Positions 42,886 through 52,480 of a stretch of DNA of 64,000 nt are shown in pieces. The notes under the pieces are model-generated. The model searched no databases and was not told where the DNA came from. It saw nothing but the letters and a program-made list of their open reading frames with translations. The translations under genes were made by a program, and so were the position numbers. Each line of letters opens with the position of its first letter. Within the stretch, counting starts at the first letter, position 1. Source of the stretch: JALUZX01 sp964561605 (GTDB lineage Bacteria > Planctomycetota > UBA1135 > JALUZX01); the NCBI GenBank assembly GCA_964561605.1, contig CAZLQD010000046.1, positions 124,001 to 188,000 of the forward strand, written 5' to 3'.

Positions 42886-44277
42886 ATGCTTAGGGAACAT
42901 CAAGAACTACTGAGTGCAGGCCTCCTGATCACCGACATGGCCGTCCTGGGCCTTGTCGCGGGGGGGGCCCTTTTGACCAGCCCGACCATGGGCCCTTCGC
43001 CCAGAGCCTGGCTCCTGGTCCTTCTCGCCGTATCCGCCTGGCCGATCCTGGCCTGGAAGTGGCAGGTCTACCACTCCCGCCGCTTGAAGGGTCTGCCCGA
43101 GGAACTCTTTCTTCTCTTCAAGGCAAACATCTCCACTTTCGGACTGGCCACCCTCGGGACGGTGATCCTCTCCCGGGGCACCCTGGACGGGACCAGGCTC
43201 CTCTCGGTCCTGCTGGGCGTTCCGGCGGCCCTCTTCCTGATCCGCCTTCCCTTCAGGCTCTTCCTGAAGAAGGCCCGGTCCCTGGGCAAGAACATCCGCT
43301 ACGTGGTAATCGCGGGGAGAGGCAAGGAGACGAAGAGGATCCTCTCCTACCTGGACACGAATCCCCACTTCGGTCTCAAGCTCCTGGGGTGCTTCGGCTT
43401 CGCCGGCGAGAGGAAGATCCCCCTGGGGAAAGTCTCCTTCCTGGGCATGGTGAAGGATCTTCCCGCCTTCCTGGAGGAGAACGTCGTGGACGAGATCCTC
43501 CTCTCCCCCGCCAGGGAGGTCACCTTGGCCCAGGTGAACCAGGTGATCCGTTCGGTGGAGGAGTTCGGCGTCCCCATAAGACTCCTCCCGAAGACCTTCT
43601 CACCCAAGCACGCCAAGGCCTGCATGTCCTGGTTCGGCGACATTCCCACCCTGGCGTGGTTCACGGGCCCCTCCGAATCCTTCTCCATCGTCTTCAAGAG
43701 GGCCTTGGACATGGTAGGTTCCGCCATCCTCCTGGTCCTCTCCTCCCCAGTCTTCCTCCTGGCCGCCCTGGCGGTGAAGCTCACCTCCAAGGGCCCGGTC
43801 TTCTTCACCCAGGTCCGGTGCGGCCTCCACGGAAGGCCCTTCAAGGTTTTCAAGTTCCGCACCATGGTGACCGACGCGGAGCAGAAGAAGAAGCTCCTCC
43901 TCTCCCACAACGAGGTGGACGGGCCCGTCTTCAAGATGAAGAAGGATCCCCGGGTCACTCCCGTGGGCCGCTTCCTGAGGAAGTTCTCCATCGACGAACT
44001 TCCCCAGCTCTACAACGTCCTCAGGGGGGACATGAGCCTCGTCGGCCCCAGGCCCCCCCTTCCCGAAGAGGTGGCCCAATACGACAGGAAGCACCGGCGG
44101 CGCCTCTCCGTCCGCCCCGGGCTCACCTGCATCTGGCAGGTGAAGGCCAGGAACCGGGCGAGCTTCAAGGAGTGGATGGAGATGGACCTGGAGTACATCG
44201 ACAACTGGTCCCTCGGCCTGGACCTGAAGCTCATCCTTCTCACCGTCTCCGCCGTATTGAAAGGCACCGGGGCCTGA
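42886..44277 (+). CDS. polyisoprenyl-phosphate hexose-1-phosphate transferase (WcaJ/WbaP family)
   Basis: A 463-residue membrane enzyme that starts exopolysaccharide or glycan repeat synthesis by loading a sugar-1-phosphate onto undecaprenyl phosphate. Four N-terminal membrane helices are followed by a CoA-binding-like Rossmann domain (YVVIAGRGKETKRILSYL). The membrane-anchored catalytic domain follows ALDMVGSAILLVLSSPVFLL and contains VFKFRTMVTDAE, LRKFSIDELPQLYNVLRGDM, SLVGPRPP and RPGLTCIWQV. It is isolated from any other polysaccharide genes in this window. The sugar specificity is unknown. Confidence 0.93.
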   Translation: MLREHQELLSAGLLITDMAVLGLVAGGALLTSPTMGPSPRAWLLVLLAVSAWPILAWKWQVYHSRRLKGLPEELFLLFKANISTFGLATLGTVILSRGTLDGTRLLSVLLGVPAALFLIRLPFRLFLKKARSLGKNIRYVVIAGRGKETKRILSYLDTNPHFGLKLLGCFGFAGERKIPLGKVSFLGMVKDLPAFLEENVVDEILLSPAREVTLAQVNQVIRSVEEFGVPIRLLPKTFSPKHAKACMSWFGDIPTLAWFTGPSESFSIVFKRALDMVGSAILLVLSSPVFLLAALAVKLTSKGPVFFTQVRCGLHGRPFKVFKFRTMVTDAEQKKKLLLSHNEVDGPVFKMKKDPRVTPVGRFLRKFSIDELPQLYNVLRGDMSLVGPRPPLPEEVAQYDRKHRRRLSVRPGLTCIWQVKARNRASFKEWMEMDLEYIDNWSLGLDLKLILLTVSAVLKGTGA

Positions 44278-44306
44278 TGCCCTCCCGGGCCTGAGACCCC
44301 GCCCTT

Positions 44307-47300
44307 TCAGGAACCCACTACCACCTGGAGAGGCGCCGTTCGGGCCTCCAGCTCATCCTGGAAGGTGACCCAGACGCGGACCGGGGGAAGGTGGCACAGG
44401 CCCACCACGTGGGGCAGGAAGTAGAGAGGGATCTTCCGGGTGAAGACCGGGGGGAAATGGGTGAACCAGATCAAGGCCGAATCCTTCCCCAGGTAGACCC
44501 GGGCGGCCCGCCCCTGTTCCACGGCCCGCAGGAGACCTCCGGGCAGGAGGGTCATGGCTCCGGTGTAGGGGATCCGCACGACGACCCTTGCGAGAGAGCG
44601 GGAGTATTCGTTCCCCACGGAGAGGAGGCACTTCAATGGGGTCTCCAAGGAGGCCGAGGCCTTGGCCTGGAGGGCCAGGTCCAGGATCAAGGGGCCCTTC
44701 TTGAAGGCCCGTCCCGGGTCCAGGAGTTTCCGTCCCAGTAGAATCACCGCCCCCAAGGGAGCCCTCCCCTTGGTCTCTACCCGGATCTTCCCGTCCTTCC
44801 CGGCCTTCAAGGGGGGAAAGTCGATCTCCAGGAAGGGCCCCCCTTTCCTCTGTGCCAGGCCCTCTCCTCCCACCCTCAGGGTCACCTCCAATTCTCCAGC
44901 TGGTTCGAGAGCCTCCTTGGGAGCCAACAGGGCCTCGTAGCAGGCGCCAGTGGTCCACTCGTCGCCGAAACCCAGATCCGGTCTCACCCGGTCCAGGATA
45001 TAGGCCCGCAGGAGGGCGGCTTTTTCCGGAGCGATTCCGGCCCGGGCGAGGGCCGCCGCCAGGCGGGCCGAGGCGATCAGGTCGGCCCTGGCCCCCTCCG
45101 CACCGGTCCAGTCGGTGAAGCCCGCCCGAACTCCCGAATTGCGGTCCCCCACGAGGAGGGCGCATTTCCTGAGGGTCTCAAGCCCCAAAGGATTCCTGGG
45201 GTCCCTGGCCAGGAGGGCCCGGGCGGCCTCGATCCGGACGAAAGGAGGAGGGTTCCCCTTCAGGTCCAGGAGGATCACGTCCTCCGTCCTCTTGAGGTAG
45301 TAGACCTCCGACTTCACCGCCGCCAGGGCCCGCTCCACCTGGGAGGTGATGAAGAGCCCCCCCCCTCCGGTCTCCTTCCAGACCTCGTCCGCCAGGAACC
45401 CCGGGTCGGGGAGGACACGCCCGTCGTCCTTGACCTTGGACCAGAGCCACTTGCGGACCCGGCGCAGGAGGCGTCCGCCTCCAAGGGGAAGGTATTCCTT
45501 CGCTCTTCCCAGGAAGGCCAAGGCCTCTGCGGTGGGAGAGATCTCGTCCACGGCGCCGGGGAAATCGGCGTATCCCCCCACGATGTTCCGGTATCCCGCG
45601 ATCTCCCGCCAGGCGTCCATGAGGTGCCCCAGGGCCTTCACGGCGGCATTCTTCTTGCGCTCCCCAGGAAGATCGGAACTCCGGCGCAGGACCTCGAGGA
45701 CCGCCAGGGCCGTCCTGGCCCGGCCCAGGACCTGGTCCAGGCTTCCCGAGGAGAGGGGGTCCCCCTTGGTTCGGTCCAGGTGGGCCAGGGCCATGTCCAG
45801 GGGGTGGGCGAAAGCGAGGACTTTCCAGCCCCTTCTTTCGAATCCCCCGGGGCCGAAGTCCGGGGCCTTCTCCAGGACCCCGCCGAGGGGGGCGCTCCAG
45901 GAGACGATCCCCGCCTCCTTCAGGGGAGGATGGAAGGGAAGACCGCTTTCGGAGAGGACCTTCCCGCCCCGGTCCAGGATCCTGAGCTTCCTCTTGGCCG
46001 CAACATCTGCGTAGGTCAGGGAGACCATCAGGCGGTTCCACTTACCTTTGCCGCGGAACTGGACCAGCCTTCCTGCCGGTCCCGCACCTCCTGTCAGGAA
46101 GGGCCGCAGGCTCTCCGGCCCGCCACGGGAAAGGCGGACCCAGAGGGGGATCTTCCACTCGTCGCCGGGCCAGATGGTTCCTGAAAGAGACCAGTGGAGT
46201 TCCAGGGGAGGATTCCAGGTGAACTCATTCCAGGAGAACAGGATCCCTCCCTTGCCGGGAACCTGCCCGGCGAAACAAAGGGTCTGGGGCCCGGGAAGAG
46301 CGGGATGGAAGGGCCCCAGGCCGACCGGCTTCCCCGGCTTGGGGGAAACCAGGTTCCATACCCAGGGATCAGGTTTGAAGGGAAAGACCTCCAGCAGATC
46401 CTCCCCCTCCGAGGGCTCCCCTGCCTGGGAGGAAGGCTCTCCCCGGGGATTCCCGGGAGGCGGCTCCTGGGCACGGGAAGCCCCCAAGGCAAGACCGAAA
46501 GAAAGGAGGACGAGCGCTCCCGTCCGGGCCTGCCGGCGTAAGAAGGCCTTCTTCTCCCGCGAGAAGACGAAGAGACTCAGGGCCGTTCCCAAGGCCCCGA
46601 CCAGGACTCCCACCAGGAGCACGAGCCAGCCCAGCTTCTCCTCGAACCTGGCCTCCACCAGGCGGCCCGGACCGTTTCCGTCGTTCCAGGAATCCCTGAG
46701 GAAGGGAGCCAGGTCCTCCCTGGTCTCCGGAAGAGGAAAGCCGTCTCTCCAGGCCCTGGCCAGCCGGTGGAGATCGGGGTCGGAGAACCCGAAGGTGCCC
46801 GGGACGATGGAGAGGACCACCCTTTCCGGTCCGGGAATATCGTAAGGGTTGAACGTTCCCGGCCGCCCCGCGCAAAGGAGGCCGTCGCCCCCGGGGAACC
46901 CGGAACCCACCCTGATCCCCTTTCCCGCCGATTCCCAGGAGGCCCTTACCGCCGCCGATCCTCCGCCGAGGGCCAGGCAGGCCGTCTGGTGCATGGCCGG
47001 CGGGTTCCCTTCCCAGCGCCATACCCGAACGTTGAAGAGGCCCTTGGGCAACTCGAGGAAGGGCACGGTCAATTCCCCTTTTCCCTCCTTCACCTGGAGA
47101 GGATGGACCTCTTTCACCATGCCCTCCAGGAGGAGGTCCACCCAAAGACGGTCCTCCTTCCTCTTGTCGTAAACGGTGACCTTCAGGTCCTCTCCCTCGC
47201 GGAGCACGCTCTTTTCCAGGACGAGGGAGAGGCCCTGCTCCTTGTTTTCGGGGAACTTGCACTTGACTCTGTGTCTTGCGAGGACCCTTCCGTTCTTCCC

Positions 47301-48620
47301 CCGTGCCTCGAAGGTGAGGGTCCGACTTCTTTCGGGGAACCGAAAATCAATGACGGCCGCGCCCTTTCCGGGATAAGAAGCCCTCCCCAGGAGGGAACCA
47401 TCCTCCCCGGAAAGGACCCGGATCTCGGCCGGGACAGCCCGATCCGTCCGGTCCACAAGGACGGCCCGGACCCTGTGGGGCATCCCGGGCACCCAGCGGT
47501 AGGGAGCTTCCACCACGATCCGGTAGGCCGAACGGTAGAGGAAGATCTTGTCGAAGGTGATGCTCGCGTCGGGGACACCGCCGGGCCGGCCGATCCGGGC
47601 CTCCAGGGTCAGGGGGAGAGGCTCCTCTTCCCCCTTCCCCAGGGGAGGAAGGTCCATGGTGTAACGGTAGAGACCGGGCCCAACGAGGGAGCAGGGAGCT
47701 TCCTTCACATCCCGGCCGCCTTTGACCAGGACCACCCGGACCCGGGCCCCAGAGAAGGATCTCCCGTCGTGGAATGTGATCTCCAGTTCCCCCGTGAAAG
47801 GTTGCCCCCCGACGGCCCGGTGGAGGTGGATGGGCCGGACCCGGAAAGGATCCTGCTCCATGGGGACCTTCACCTCCATGTAGCCGAAAATCCTCGGGCC
47901 TACCCGGACGTCCATGGAGTAGAAGCCGGGCCGGGCGGAAAAGGGGAGGGTGAAGGAGCCCTGGAAGGACCCTCCCGGACCGGTGGTCCCCATGAGGGTC
48001 TGGAGGGACACTCCGGAAGGGCTGGAGACCTTGAGGATCCAGGGTTCTCCGGCGGCGGGCCTGGGGGGATCGTCGTTGTGGCGGGCAAGTCCCATGAACC
48101 TGACGGTCTCCCCCGGAGCGTAGAGGAACTTTTCCGTGCAGATCTGGACCTGGTCCGCCATCCCGACGTCCACGTTCTCCACAGAGATCTCCTCGGGTGC
48201 CCGGGCGCCCTCCACCCGGGCGATCATGCCCCAGCCGCCCAGGTTCATCTTGGGGAGGGAGAAGGGGACCGTCCCCGTCCCCCTCACCTGGCCCGAGCCG
48301 ATCTCGAAACGGCGCCTACCCTCTCCCTCCAGGTAGACCCGGACCGTCCCCGAAATGGGGGCGTGGCTGAAGGGGTCCTCCAGGCGCACCAGGAGCTTGG
48401 AGTTTCCCGGGGCCAGGAGGGACTCGGGGAAGGCCGCCTGGAAGGACTGGAAGACCGGCACGGAGGACCTTCCCGAAAGGACCAGGGCGCCTCCGGCGCC
48501 GCAGACCAGGAAGGCCGCTCCCAGGGAGACCCTGAGGAGGAGGGCTCCCGTGCTCTTGGGCCTTCCACGGCGGGAGGAAGGGCGGTTCCAGGATCGAGGG
48601 GTCTTTTTGGGTTCACTCAT
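44307..48620 (-). CDS. large alpha-2-macroglobulin-like membrane protein without thioester motif
   Basis: A 1437-residue protein anchored near the N-terminus (hydrophobic segment about 26-48). Residues about 60-660 are beta-rich macroglobulin-type domains; TEKFLYAPGETVRFMGLARH is the classic MG2 motif. Two further hydrophobic segments (about 664-686 and 700-720) flank a short basic loop, so the second half is also likely outside the cytoplasm. The C-terminal part has helical-toroid features (RADLIASARLAAALARAGI, FGDEWTTGACYEALL) of the A2M/complement thioester domain, but no GCGEQ is present. The family assignment is moderate. Bacterial A2Ms trap proteases in the periplasm; this one is atypical. 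Confidence 0.7.
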   Translation of the reverse strand: MSEPKKTPRSWNRPSSRRGRPKSTGALLLRVSLGAAFLVCGAGGALVLSGRSSVPVFQSFQAAFPESLLAPGNSKLLVRLEDPFSHAPISGTVRVYLEGEGRRRFEIGSGQVRGTGTVPFSLPKMNLGGWGMIARVEGARAPEEISVENVDVGMADQVQICTEKFLYAPGETVRFMGLARHNDDPPRPAAGEPWILKVSSPSGVSLQTLMGTTGPGGSFQGSFTLPFSARPGFYSMDVRVGPRIFGYMEVKVPMEQDPFRVRPIHLHRAVGGQPFTGELEITFHDGRSFSGARVRVVLVKGGRDVKEAPCSLVGPGLYRYTMDLPPLGKGEEEPLPLTLEARIGRPGGVPDASITFDKIFLYRSAYRIVVEAPYRWVPGMPHRVRAVLVDRTDRAVPAEIRVLSGEDGSLLGRASYPGKGAAVIDFRFPERSRTLTFEARGKNGRVLARHRVKCKFPENKEQGLSLVLEKSVLREGEDLKVTVYDKRKEDRLWVDLLLEGMVKEVHPLQVKEGKGELTVPFLELPKGLFNVRVWRWEGNPPAMHQTACLALGGGSAAVRASWESAGKGIRVGSGFPGGDGLLCAGRPGTFNPYDIPGPERVVLSIVPGTFGFSDPDLHRLARAWRDGFPLPETREDLAPFLRDSWNDGNGPGRLVEARFEEKLGWLVLLVGVLVGALGTALSLFVFSREKKAFLRRQARTGALVLLSFGLALGASRAQEPPPGNPRGEPSSQAGEPSEGEDLLEVFPFKPDPWVWNLVSPKPGKPVGLGPFHPALPGPQTLCFAGQVPGKGGILFSWNEFTWNPPLELHWSLSGTIWPGDEWKIPLWVRLSRGGPESLRPFLTGGAGPAGRLVQFRGKGKWNRLMVSLTYADVAAKRKLRILDRGGKVLSESGLPFHPPLKEAGIVSWSAPLGGVLEKAPDFGPGGFERRGWKVLAFAHPLDMALAHLDRTKGDPLSSGSLDQVLGRARTALAVLEVLRRSSDLPGERKKNAAVKALGHLMDAWREIAGYRNIVGGYADFPGAVDEISPTAEALAFLGRAKEYLPLGGGRLLRRVRKWLWSKVKDDGRVLPDPGFLADEVWKETGGGGLFITSQVERALAAVKSEVYYLKRTEDVILLDLKGNPPPFVRIEAARALLARDPRNPLGLETLRKCALLVGDRNSGVRAGFTDWTGAEGARADLIASARLAAALARAGIAPEKAALLRAYILDRVRPDLGFGDEWTTGACYEALLAPKEALEPAGELEVTLRVGGEGLAQRKGGPFLEIDFPPLKAGKDGKIRVETKGRAPLGAVILLGRKLLDPGRAFKKGPLILDLALQAKASASLETPLKCLLSVGNEYSRSLARVVVRIPYTGAMTLLPGGLLRAVEQGRAARVYLGKDSALIWFTHFPPVFTRKIPLYFLPHVVGLCHLPPVRVWVTFQDELEARTAPLQVVVGS

Positions 48621-48752
48621 GGCGGAGTCTCCTGGAGCGCTGGGGGAAGAAAGAGTATTCTGCCCTCAAACGAGGAGAGGCCCACCAGGTTTCTCCGGCC
48701 CCTTCCCGACCCACTCGATCCCTGGAGGGATGCCCAGCAGGAGTTTGGCCCC

Positions 48753-49967
48753 ATGAAACCCATCGAACCAGCTCTGAGAACGAGAAGAATCCGGTATGCC
48801 ATCCGGGACATCGTCGTCCTGGCCGACAGGCTCAAGAGGGAGGGGAAGAACATCCTTTCCCTGAACATAGGCGACCCCTGCCCCTTCGGGTTCCAGCCTC
48901 CCTCGGAGCTCGTGGAGGCCGTTCACGAGGCCATGAAGGCCAACAAGAACGGCTACGGCCCCGCCCTTGGAGTTCCGGAGGCCCTTGATGCTCTGAGGAA
49001 GGAGGCCGTCCGCAAGGGGATCCGGGAACTCCGGACCGTATTCATCACCACGGGAGCTTCGGAGGCCATCGAGGTCTGCCTCACGGCCCTCCTCGATCCG
49101 GGGGAGAACGTCCTCCTGCCGGCTCCGGGCTATCCTCTCTACTCGGCCATCATGGGCAAACTGGACTGTCCCCTGAACCTCTACCACTTGGACGAGGAGA
49201 AGGGTTGGTTGCCCGACCTGGACGACCTGGCCGCCAGGATCAACTCCCGCACAAGAGGGATCGTCCTCATCAACCCCAACAACCCAACAGGCGCCCTCTA
49301 CGATCCGGATACCCTCAAGGGGATCCTGGAACTGGCCAGGGAGAAGAACCTGGTGGTCTTCAGCGACGAAATCTACGACCAGTTGGTCTTCGACGGGAAC
49401 ACCCACGTGGCCACGGCCTCCCTGGCGGACGACATCCCCATGGTCACCTTCGGCGGTCTTTCCAAGAACTACGTCACGCCGGGATGGAGAATCGGCTGGG
49501 GCATGCTCTCCGGTCCCCCCGAGATCATCCGGGACTACGACCAGGCCATCCAGAAGATCCTCCGGGCCCGGCTGTGCGCCAATCATCCCGAGCAATACGC
49601 CATCCCCGTCGCCCTGGGAAGGGCCCGCAAGCACATCCCCCAGATGATCGAGATCCTCCAGAAGAGGCGGGACCTCACGGTGGAGAAGCTCGAGGCCATG
49701 GAAGGAGTGAAGTGCGTGAAGCCGGGAGGAGCCTTCTACGCCTTCCCCTCCCTGGATATCCCGGGAAGCGACAAGGATTTCTGCGAGGAACTGCTCAGAG
49801 AGACGGGGGTCCTCACGGTCTTCGGAGAAGGCTTCGGCCAGAAGCCGGGGACCAAGCACCTTCGGGTCGTCTTCCTTCCCCCGGAAGAGACCCTGTCCGA
49901 CGCCTTCGAGAAGATGGATTCCTTCCTCCAGAAATACCGCCGCCGGGCCGAGGCTCCCTCCTCCTAG
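48753..49967 (+). CDS. pyridoxal-phosphate aminotransferase, class I (AlaA/AspC-like)
   Basis: A 404-residue cytosolic aminotransferase. PLP-binding features are clear: SLNIGDPCPFGF, YGPALGVPEALDAL, INPNNPTGALY, FSDEIYDQLVF and the Schiff-base lysine K238 in FGGLSKNYVTPGWRIGW. The closing Arg region LRVVFLPPEETL binds the substrate carboxylate. The sequence resembles glutamate-pyruvate (AlaA-like) aminotransferases more than AspC, but the substrate is not certain. The start at 48753 has AGGAG nine bases upstream; the huge upstream frame is antisense to the A2M-like gene. It converges with glgB. Confidence 0.93.
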   Translation: MKPIEPALRTRRIRYAIRDIVVLADRLKREGKNILSLNIGDPCPFGFQPPSELVEAVHEAMKANKNGYGPALGVPEALDALRKEAVRKGIRELRTVFITTGASEAIEVCLTALLDPGENVLLPAPGYPLYSAIMGKLDCPLNLYHLDEEKGWLPDLDDLAARINSRTRGIVLINPNNPTGALYDPDTLKGILELAREKNLVVFSDEIYDQLVFDGNTHVATASLADDIPMVTFGGLSKNYVTPGWRIGWGMLSGPPEIIRDYDQAIQKILRARLCANHPEQYAIPVALGRARKHIPQMIEILQKRRDLTVEKLEAMEGVKCVKPGGAFYAFPSLDIPGSDKDFCEELLRETGVLTVFGEGFGQKPGTKHLRVVFLPPEETLSDAFEKMDSFLQKYRRRAEAPSS

Positions 49968-50038
49968 CCCGGCCCATCCTATCCCCCCATCAGCCCCGGA
50001 CGGCCGAGTCACGGCCCAAAGGGCATATATTCTCCTCG

Positions 50039-52330
50039 TCAGCCCCGAAGGGGCTCCAGGACGACCGCCGCCAGGGGCGGCAGGGTTATACGGATCCTCG
50101 CCGGGAAGCCGTGGGACGGAACGGGTTCGGCCGTCACAAGACCGGCGTTCCCCATGTTGGATCCGCCGTAGAACTCCGAATCGGAATTCAGGACCTCCTT
50201 GTAGGGCCCGGCGTGGGGCACGCCGAAGACGTAGCCCTCCCTGGGGACGGGAGTGAAATTGAAGGCGAAGAAAACGAAATCCTCCGGGTTCCGCCCCCTC
50301 CTCAGGAAGGCCACGACGCTACCGTTCACGTCGTGGAAGTCCACCCACTGGAACCCCTCCGGCTCGTGGTCCCGCTCCCAGAGAGCCGGTGTCCTCCTGT
50401 AGTAATGGAAGAGATCCCGAACGTACTCCATGAGCTTCTTGTGCTCCGGATACCCGCACAAGTGCCAGGGAAGGCTCTCGGCGTGGTACCACTCCCAGGG
50501 ATGACCGAATTCGCCGCCCATGAAAAGCAGCTTCTTCCCGGGCTGGGCCGCCATGTATGCGTAGAGCAGGCGCAGGTTGGCGAGCTGTTGCCACCGGTCG
50601 CCGGGCATCTTGGCCAGGAGGGACCCCTTGCCGTGGACCACCTCGTCGTGGGAGAGGGGGAGGATGAAGTTCTCCGTCCAGGCATAGAGCATGGCGAAGG
50701 TCAGGTTGCCGTGGTGGTAACGCCGGTAGATGGGATCCTTCGAAAAGTATTCCAGGATGTCGTGCATCCACCCCATGTTCCACTTGAACCCGAAGCCCAG
50801 CCCGCCCAGGTAGGCCGGAAGGGTCACCCCCCCCCAGGCGGTGGATTCCTCGGCAACGGAAATCACACCGGGAAAACGGCCGTAGATCAGCTCGTTGGTC
50901 CTCTGGATGAAGGAGATGGCCTCCAGGTTCTCCCTTCCGCCGTAACGGTTGGGAATCCACTCCCCTTCCTTGCGGCTGTAGTCCAGGTAGAGCATGGAGG
51001 CCACGGCGTCCACCCTCAGGCCGTCCACGTGGAACTGCTCGAGCCAATAGACGGCGTTGGCCGTGAGGAAATTGCGGACTTCATGGCGCCCGTAGTTGAA
51101 GACCAGGGTACCCCAGTCCGGATGCTCCCCGAGCCGGGGATCCTCGTGCTCGTAGAGAGCCGTTCCGTCGAACCTGGCCAGGCCGTGGGCGTCCTTGGGG
51201 AAGTGGGCGGGAACCCAGTCCAGGATCACACCTACGCCGTGCCTGTGGCAGTAGTCCACGAACCACCGGAAGTCGTCGGGCGTGCCGAAGCGGCTCGTCG
51301 GAGCGTAGAAACCCACGACCTGATATCCCCAGGACTCGTCCAGGGGGTGCTCCATGACGGGCATGAGCTCGATGTGGGTGAAGCCCAGCCACTTCACGTG
51401 CTCCACAAGGAGAGGCGCCATCTCCCGGTAGGTGAGCCAGCGGTTCCCCTCCTCGGGCACACGCCGCCAGGAGCCCAGGTGCACCTCGTAGATGGCCATG
51501 GGCGTGGTGCGGGGGTCCCTGGAGGCCCTCTCCTCCATCCACTCCCGGTCGCCCCACTGAAACCCCTCCAACGGGGTCACAACCGAGGCGGTCCTCGGAC
51601 GGAGCTCCATCTGCAGGGCGTAGGGGTCGCTCTTGAGGAGGATGTGCCCCTCTCTCGTCTTGATCTCGAACTTGTAGAGAGCCCCTTCCTCCACGCCGGG
51701 TAGGAAGATCTCCCAGATCCCGGAAGATCCCAGGACCCGCATGGGATGCTTCCTCCCGTCCCAGCCGTTGAAATCTCCCACGACGCTCACCCTGAGGGCG
51801 TTGGGAGCCCAGACGGCGAAGGAGGTCCCTTTCACCCCCTGGTGCTCCCTGGGATGGGCCCCCAGGAAACGCCAGATGTCCTGGTGGTTCCCCTCGCCGA
51901 AGAGGTAGAGGTCGAAGTCCCCCAAGGTGGGAAGGAACGAATAGGGATCCTCCTTCTCCACCTGGGCCCCGCCGGGAAAGCGGAAGCGCAGTTTGTAGCG
52001 CAGGGGCATGCGGGCCTTGATCTCGGGAGATTCGAAGAGGCCGTCGGGATGGATCCGCTCCATGGGGACGACCTTCCCCCCCTTGAGCACCACCCAACCC
52101 TCCTCGGCGCCGGGCTCCCAGGCCCGGACCAGGCAACCCGACTTCCCTCCGCGCCTGGGATGGACCCCAAGCCAGGTATGGGGATCGGGGTGCTCCAGGC
52201 GGAGAATCTTCTCCGCCGCCGGGTCCAATCCGCGCTCTTTCTTGTCCAATTCCTGCATGGCCTCACGGCTCCTTCGAAGAGGAGCTTTCATCCTTACGCC
52301 GTTGCCTTCCAAAGGTTTGCCTGGGCGCAT
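50039..52330 (-). CDS. glgB: 1,4-alpha-glucan branching enzyme GlgB
   Basis: A GH13 enzyme introducing alpha-1,6 branches into glycogen; about 763 residues. An N-terminal CBM48 domain (LGVHPRRGG, then VSVVGDFNGWDGRKHPM) precedes the catalytic barrel. The barrel has the nucleophile D441 in DGLRVDAVASML, SVAEESTAWGG and LSHDEVVHGKGSL. Start choice is uncertain: ATG 52330, 52291 and 52258 are all in frame, with mediocre ribosome sites. The debranching enzyme and glycosyltransferase at 61.4-64 kb probably share the pathway. No glgA or glgC is visible. Confidence 0.96.
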   Translation of the reverse strand: MRPGKPLEGNGVRMKAPLRRSREAMQELDKKERGLDPAAEKILRLEHPDPHTWLGVHPRRGGKSGCLVRAWEPGAEEGWVVLKGGKVVPMERIHPDGLFESPEIKARMPLRYKLRFRFPGGAQVEKEDPYSFLPTLGDFDLYLFGEGNHQDIWRFLGAHPREHQGVKGTSFAVWAPNALRVSVVGDFNGWDGRKHPMRVLGSSGIWEIFLPGVEEGALYKFEIKTREGHILLKSDPYALQMELRPRTASVVTPLEGFQWGDREWMEERASRDPRTTPMAIYEVHLGSWRRVPEEGNRWLTYREMAPLLVEHVKWLGFTHIELMPVMEHPLDESWGYQVVGFYAPTSRFGTPDDFRWFVDYCHRHGVGVILDWVPAHFPKDAHGLARFDGTALYEHEDPRLGEHPDWGTLVFNYGRHEVRNFLTANAVYWLEQFHVDGLRVDAVASMLYLDYSRKEGEWIPNRYGGRENLEAISFIQRTNELIYGRFPGVISVAEESTAWGGVTLPAYLGGLGFGFKWNMGWMHDILEYFSKDPIYRRYHHGNLTFAMLYAWTENFILPLSHDEVVHGKGSLLAKMPGDRWQQLANLRLLYAYMAAQPGKKLLFMGGEFGHPWEWYHAESLPWHLCGYPEHKKLMEYVRDLFHYYRRTPALWERDHEPEGFQWVDFHDVNGSVVAFLRRGRNPEDFVFFAFNFTPVPREGYVFGVPHAGPYKEVLNSDSEFYGGSNMGNAGLVTAEPVPSHGFPARIRITLPPLAAVVLEPLRG

Positions 52331-52480
52331 CCTTCCGGCAAGGGGGGTACCCTTTCAAGGGGAAAAAGAGCCGGAGAGGAGAGAAGACCGCCTCCCCCTC
52401 CCCCGCAGGGCGGGGAAACCCGGGCCCGGCCCGGGCCTCCCGCCGGCCCGGACCGGGAAAGATCCGGCAGGCCCAGGCGC

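Noticed and set aside
42563..42913. 116-residue open frame upstream of the sugar transferase
   Set aside because: It starts inside the previous gene, has no ribosome site, no family resemblance and unusual composition, and overlaps the real transferase start.
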